64,000 nt of DNA, taken from positions 545,949 to 609,948 of the forward strand of contig NZ_KQ955209.1 in NCBI RefSeq assembly GCF_001546115.1, given 5' to 3'. The notes under the pieces were generated by a model. That model was not told the origin of the DNA. It did not search any database and saw only the letters and a list, made by a program, of their open reading frames with translations. A program made the translations under genes and the position numbers. Origin of the DNA: Paracoccus aminovorans (lineage in GTDB: Bacteria; Pseudomonadota; Alphaproteobacteria; Rhodobacterales; Rhodobacteraceae). Shown here piece after piece: positions 60,553 to 64,000 of the stretch (position 1 is its first letter; every line of letters starts with the position of its first letter).

Positions 60553-60617
60553 CATCGAGAGCCCCGGTTCGTCGGTGACTCTCCTCGCATATTGCCGCCC
60601 GCGCAGTCTGCCCGGTG

Positions 60618-61988
60618 CTACGAGGCCGGGGCTTGCGTCTCGCCCGCCAGGATGATCTCGGCCTGTTCGCCGCCGCCCTCGCGGGGGGCGAGACGCAGTT
60701 CCCCGCCCATCGCCTCGACAGCCGCGGCAACGATAGACAGTCCCAATCCGCTGCCGCCCGAAGGGCTGGCCGCGCCGCGATAGAAGCGCTCGGTGACATG
60801 GGGCCGGTCGGCCTCGGCGATGCCGGGGCCGCGGTCCAGCACGCTGAAGCGGACCTTGCCTTCGTCGCGCGCCAGCCGTGCCTCGACGGTGGCGCCGGCG
60901 GGCGAGGCGAGAATGGCATTTTCCAGCAGGTTGCGCAGCGCCGGGGCCAGCAGCGCCGCCTGCGTGCTGCGCCATTCGGCCCCGCCGGTTTCCAGCCGCA
61001 GGGTGACGCCGCGCGCCCCGGCCAGCCCGCCAAGCGCCGCCGCAACATCGGCAAGGATCTTCGCACCATCCTCGGCCGGGGCGGTGCTGTCGATGGGGTT
61101 CTCGGTCGCGGTCATGTCCAGAAGCTGGCGCACCATGCGATCGGTGCGGTCCACACCCTGCGCGATCTGCACCAGCGCCCGGTCGCGGGTCGCGGCATCG
61201 GGGGCCAGCGTCGCGATCTGCGCCTGGGTCTTCAGCCCGGCCAGCGGGGTCTTCAGCTCATGCGCCGCAAAGGCGGTGAAGCTGCGCTCGCGCTCGCGCA
61301 AGCCCTCGACGCGGTGGAAGAGCCCGTTCAGCGCCTCGATCATCGGGCGCAGTTCCGCGGGCGCGCGGGTTTCTCCCAAGGGGCTGAGGTCGGTCGCCGG
61401 GCGGCGCGACAGCGCCTGCGCCAGCCGGTCCATCGGCGCCAGCCCGCTGCGCACGGCCAGCCAGATCAGCGCCGCCAGCAGCGGCAGGATCAGCATGGCC
61501 GGGGCCAGAAGCCCCATCGCCACGCCATGCACCAGCCGCTCGCGCATGAAACGGGCATCACCGACCATGACGCGGATGCCCAGATCCGCATCGACATGGG
61601 TATAGACCCGCCAGACCTCGTCATCGACCGTGCGCTCGCTGAAGCCTTCCTGCTCGGCGAGTTGCCCGGAAGGCGCGCCGTCGGATTCGCTTTTCAGCTG
61701 ACCGTCGAAGCCCCAGACCTGACAGATCAGCTGGCGGGCGAAGTCGTGGTGCCCGGTATCGGGCAGGGCGGGGGCGTCGTCCACCAGCGACGCCGCGTCC
61801 GGCCCGGCGATGCCGCCGTTGCGGCGGATCAGCGAGGCGACCATCTGCGCCGATTCCTGCAGGCGCCGGTCCAGCACATGGCCGACCTCGGTGCGGGTCG
61901 ACTGCTGGATCCAGATCACGGCGCAGAGCCAGATCGCCCCGGTTCCGGCCAGCAGGATGATGAGCAGCCGCCTGCGGATCGAACTCAT
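60618..61988 (-). CDS. Sensor histidine kinase, QseC/PmrB-like
   Basis: The 456-residue kinase has two membrane helices (MSSIRRRLLIILLAGTGAIW and around LLAPAMLILPLLAALIWLAV) flanking a ~130-residue periplasmic domain. Then come the H-box FAAHELKTPLAGL, the N-box LLENAILASP, G1 DRGPGIAEAD and G2 GGSGLGLSIV. The leader RRRLLIILLAGTG and overall layout match the QseC/TctE group. Its start overlaps the stop of the response regulator, so the two are made together. The signal is unknown, perhaps periplasmic thiol or oxidant stress. Confidence 0.88.
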   Translation of the reverse strand: MSSIRRRLLIILLAGTGAIWLCAVIWIQQSTRTEVGHVLDRRLQESAQMVASLIRRNGGIAGPDAASLVDDAPALPDTGHHDFARQLICQVWGFDGQLKSESDGAPSGQLAEQEGFSERTVDDEVWRVYTHVDADLGIRVMVGDARFMRERLVHGVAMGLLAPAMLILPLLAALIWLAVRSGLAPMDRLAQALSRRPATDLSPLGETRAPAELRPMIEALNGLFHRVEGLRERERSFTAFAAHELKTPLAGLKTQAQIATLAPDAATRDRALVQIAQGVDRTDRMVRQLLDMTATENPIDSTAPAEDGAKILADVAAALGGLAGARGVTLRLETGGAEWRSTQAALLAPALRNLLENAILASPAGATVEARLARDEGKVRFSVLDRGPGIAEADRPHVTERFYRGAASPSGGSGLGLSIVAAAVEAMGGELRLAPREGGGEQAEIILAGETQAPAS

Positions 61989-62656
61989 GCCTCGTGTCCC
62001 CTGTCTGCCAGCCGATATCCCGCCCCGCGCAGGGTCTGGATGAAGTCCCGGCCCAATTTGGCGCGCAGGTGGTGGATATGGACCTCGACGGCATTGCTTT
62101 CGACCTCCTCCTGCCAGCCATAGAGGCGTTCCTCCAGCTGCGTCTTGGACAGGATGCGGCCGGGATGCTCGGCCAGCGCGTGCAGGACGGCGAATTCGCG
62201 CCGGGAAAAGCGCAGCTCGCGCTCGCCGACCCGTCCCGTCTGCGTCGCCGGGTCCAACCGCAGCCCGTTCCATTCGATCACCGCCGCCGCGCGGCCTTCC
62301 TGCCGGCGCAGCATGGCGCGCAGCCGCGCGGCGAGTTCCTCCAGATCGAAGGGCTTGCCCAGGTAGTCGTCCGCCCCCGCATCCAGCCCCGTGACCCGGT
62401 CGCGCACCCGGTCGCGGGCGGTCAGCAGCAGCACCGGCAAGCGTTCGCCCGCCGCGCGCAGTTCGGCCAGCAGGTCCAGCCCCGAGCCATCGGGCAGCAT
62501 GATGTCGAGGACCATGCCCGCGAAGCCGCCGGTCGCCAGCGCCGCGCGGGCATCGGCCAGCGTGCCCACCGCATCGGCGGTGAAGCCCGACAGGCCCAGC
62601 CCGACGGCAAGCCCGTCGGACAGGACCGGGTCATCCTCGACAATCAGCAGGCGCAT
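61985..62656 (-). CDS. OmpR-family response regulator, QseB/PmrA-like
   Basis: The 223-residue protein has a receiver domain with phospho-acceptor Asp51 (MVLDIMLPDG), acidic residues VEDD at the N terminus, and Lys in GKPFDLEEL. A winged-helix DNA-binding domain follows (ELRFSRREFAVLHALAEHPG, ending AVEVHIHHLRAKLGRDFIQT). QseB/PmrA relatives bind CTTAAG-N5-CTTAAG repeats; one stands 46 bp upstream of this gene. This makes autoregulation and control of the neighbouring envelope genes likely. Confidence 0.9.
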   Translation of the reverse strand: MRLLIVEDDPVLSDGLAVGLGLSGFTADAVGTLADARAALATGGFAGMVLDIMLPDGSGLDLLAELRAAGERLPVLLLTARDRVRDRVTGLDAGADDYLGKPFDLEELAARLRAMLRRQEGRAAAVIEWNGLRLDPATQTGRVGERELRFSRREFAVLHALAEHPGRILSKTQLEERLYGWQEEVESNAVEVHIHHLRAKLGRDFIQTLRGAGYRLADRGHEA

Positions 62657-62701
62657 GGCGTGTTTCCTTCGGCGTGATGGATCACGCATTCGTCGATGAA
62701 G

Positions 62702-62718
62702 CTTAAGCTGGGCTTAAG
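62702..62718. promoter_or_regulatory. PmrA/QseB-like box CTTAAG-N5-CTTAAG
   Basis: This perfect direct repeat lies in the 85-bp divergent gap between the response-regulator gene and dsbD, so one site could serve both promoters. Confidence 0.7.
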
Positions 62719-62741
62719 GTGGCGTCTCTAGCCAGCCCGGC

Positions 62742-64000
62742 ATGATGACGAGAATGTTTGCTTTCCTGATCTCTGCCCTGTGGCTGCTTGCCGGTTTCCT
62801 GACGGCGGCGCAGGCGCAACCCCTGCAACCCGAGGACGCCTTTGCGCTGCGCGTCAGTGAAGCCGAGGATGGCACGCTGGTCCTGAACTGGCGCATTGCC
62901 GAGGGCTACTACCTCTATCGCAGCAGTTTCGCGGCGGATGCCGGGGGGCAGAGTCTGCCGCTGTCCCTGCCCGAGGGCGAGAACCATGAGGATCCCTATT
63001 TCGGCGAGGGCCAGATCTATCGCCAGGATGTCACCGCGAAGCTTGCGCATGCGGGCCAGCCGGTCACCCTGCACTGGCAGGGCTGCCAGCAGGACGGCAT
63101 CTGCTATGCCCCGCAGAGCGTGCGGCTGGACGGCGACGGCACGGTGCTGGCGGATGATGCCGTCGCCAGCGCGCCGGGCTGGAGCCCCCGGGCGACAAGT
63201 TCCCGAGAGGCCGGCGCAGCGGCCGGCACACCGTCCGGGCTGGTGCTGGCGCAGGATCAGGGGCTGGTGCAGGGGCTGGCCGCGCGCGGTGGCGGGGTGT
63301 TGGTGATTGCGGGCTTCCTGGGCTTCGGACTGCTGCTGGCCTTCACCCCTTGCGTCTTTCCGATGTTCCCCATTGTTGCAGGAATGCTGGCCGGGCAGGG
63401 CAAGACCCTGACCGCCCGGCGCGGTCTGGCCCTGACGGGGGCCTATGTGCTGGCTATGGCGGCGGCCTTCGGGCTGCTGGGTATCGCCGCGGCATGGTCG
63501 GGGGCGAATTTGCAGATGGCGCTGCAATCGCCCATGGCCATCGGCGTGATCGCGGTGATCTTCGTCGCGCTGGCCCTGTCGATGTTCGGCTTTTACGAAT
63601 TGCAGATGCCGCTGGCCCTGCAAAACCGCCTTGGCCGGGTGGCGGGCAGGCGCGGCTCGCTTGGCGGTGCGATGCTGCTTGGCTTCACCTCGGCGCTGAT
63701 CGTCGGGCCGTGCGTGACCGCGCCGCTGGCCGGGGCGCTGCTCTACATCGCGCAGACCGGCGACGTGATGCTGGGGGCGGCGGCGCTGTTCGCGCTGGGG
63801 CTGGGGCAGGGGCTGCCGCTGCTTGCAATCGGGGCCTTCGGCCCGCGTATCCTGCCCCGCAGCGGCCGCTGGATGGAGGGCGCGAAGCGCGCCTTCGGGG
63901 TGATCTTTCTGGGCTTTGCGATCTGGCTGGCGGGGCGGGTGCTGCCGGGGCCGGTCACGCTGGCGCTGTGGGCCGCGCTGCTGGTCGGGACGGCGGTGTT
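62742..64000 (+). CDS. dsbD: Thiol:disulfide interchange protein DsbD (5' part)
   Basis: The frame starts MMTRMFAFLISALWLLAGFL, a signal peptide cut near AQA, and is still open at the window end after about 419 residues. The N-terminal domain has the Cys pair in GCQQDGICYAPQS. The membrane part has TPCVFPMFPIVAG and IVGPCVTAPLAGALL, the two conserved Cys of the DsbD transport core. DsbD brings electrons from cytoplasmic thioredoxin to periplasmic thiol proteins. The C-terminal thioredoxin domain lies beyond the window. It is divergent from the two-component genes. Confidence 0.93.
   Translation, partial: MMTRMFAFLISALWLLAGFLTAAQAQPLQPEDAFALRVSEAEDGTLVLNWRIAEGYYLYRSSFAADAGGQSLPLSLPEGENHEDPYFGEGQIYRQDVTAKLAHAGQPVTLHWQGCQQDGICYAPQSVRLDGDGTVLADDAVASAPGWSPRATSSREAGAAAGTPSGLVLAQDQGLVQGLAARGGGVLVIAGFLGFGLLLAFTPCVFPMFPIVAGMLAGQGKTLTARRGLALTGAYVLAMAAAFGLLGIAAAWSGANLQMALQSPMAIGVIAVIFVALALSMFGFYELQMPLALQNRLGRVAGRRGSLGGAMLLGFTSALIVGPCVTAPLAGALLYIAQTGDVMLGAAALFALGLGQGLPLLAIGAFGPRILPRSGRWMEGAKRAFGVIFLGFAIWLAGRVLPGPVTLALWAALLVGTAV

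Noticed and set aside
1..64000. tRNA, rRNA and CRISPR arrays
   Set aside because: I looked for TPsiC-like arms, rRNA core segments and regularly spaced short repeats and saw none; the glycine-rich repetition at 607-2481 is protein-coding RTX sequence.

Overview
The window is 64 kb of GC-rich DNA with dense, short-spaced operons. Its gene content (FNR-type box, TsdA-like cytochromes, paired Dpp and Liv importers, N-methylhydantoinase, type-II HADs, an IS407-group IS3 element) suggests an alphaproteobacterium of the Rhodobacterales, most likely Paracoccus or a close relative. This is inferred from gene style only; no rRNA, tRNA or other marker gene was found.

Left end (1-11 kb) is accessory and partly decayed. 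It holds a fragment of an HWE histidine kinase joined to a broken zinc-type dehydrogenase, an RTX calcium-binding exoprotein, a TSUP exporter with a divergent LysR regulator, two copies of a 70-bp repeat around a small lipoprotein gene, a tiny Gln/Asp-rich protein, a prophage-like lysis cassette whose endolysin carries two single-base frameshifts, and two near-identical direct IS3-family elements. The second element sits in frame inside an unrecognised gene.

Centre (11-42 kb) is a large catabolic block for amines, amino acids or N-heterocycles. It contains a Dpp-type importer with a fused two-domain ATPase, an Lrp regulator, three DAO-type flavin oxidases, two type-II HAD hydrolases, two paralogous double-GNAT proteins, an M20 deacylase, a class-III transaminase, a 2-hydroxyacid dehydrogenase, N-methylhydantoinase A/B, the alpha and small 2Fe-2S subunits of an opine-oxidase/HcnAB-like enzyme, an aldehyde dehydrogenase, a tartrate-dehydrogenase-like enzyme, succinate-semialdehyde dehydrogenase, and an OYE-type demethylase. 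Each of the window's three LysR genes lies beside a 15-bp dyad.

42-45 kb holds a decayed arsC and a large serine recombinase, which looks like the edge of an integrated element. 45-56 kb is a second importer cluster: LivHMGF, a binding protein, an ADP-forming acyl-CoA synthetase, a GntR regulator, an MFS permease, an enoyl-CoA hydratase and an AcuI-like acryloyl-CoA reductase. Together these suggest import and reductive assimilation of a short carboxylate.

56-64 kb is an envelope redox region: a Tat-exported DsbA-like protein, an L,D-transpeptidase, a triheme cytochrome c, a TsdA-like diheme cytochrome, a small DsrE-like protein, a QseBC/PmrAB-like two-component system and DsbD (cut by the window end). 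Four CTTAAG-N5-CTTAAG-type boxes lie only in the intergenic regions of this cluster, and a perfect FNR-type box precedes the cytochrome operon. This is the most interesting regulatory structure I see.
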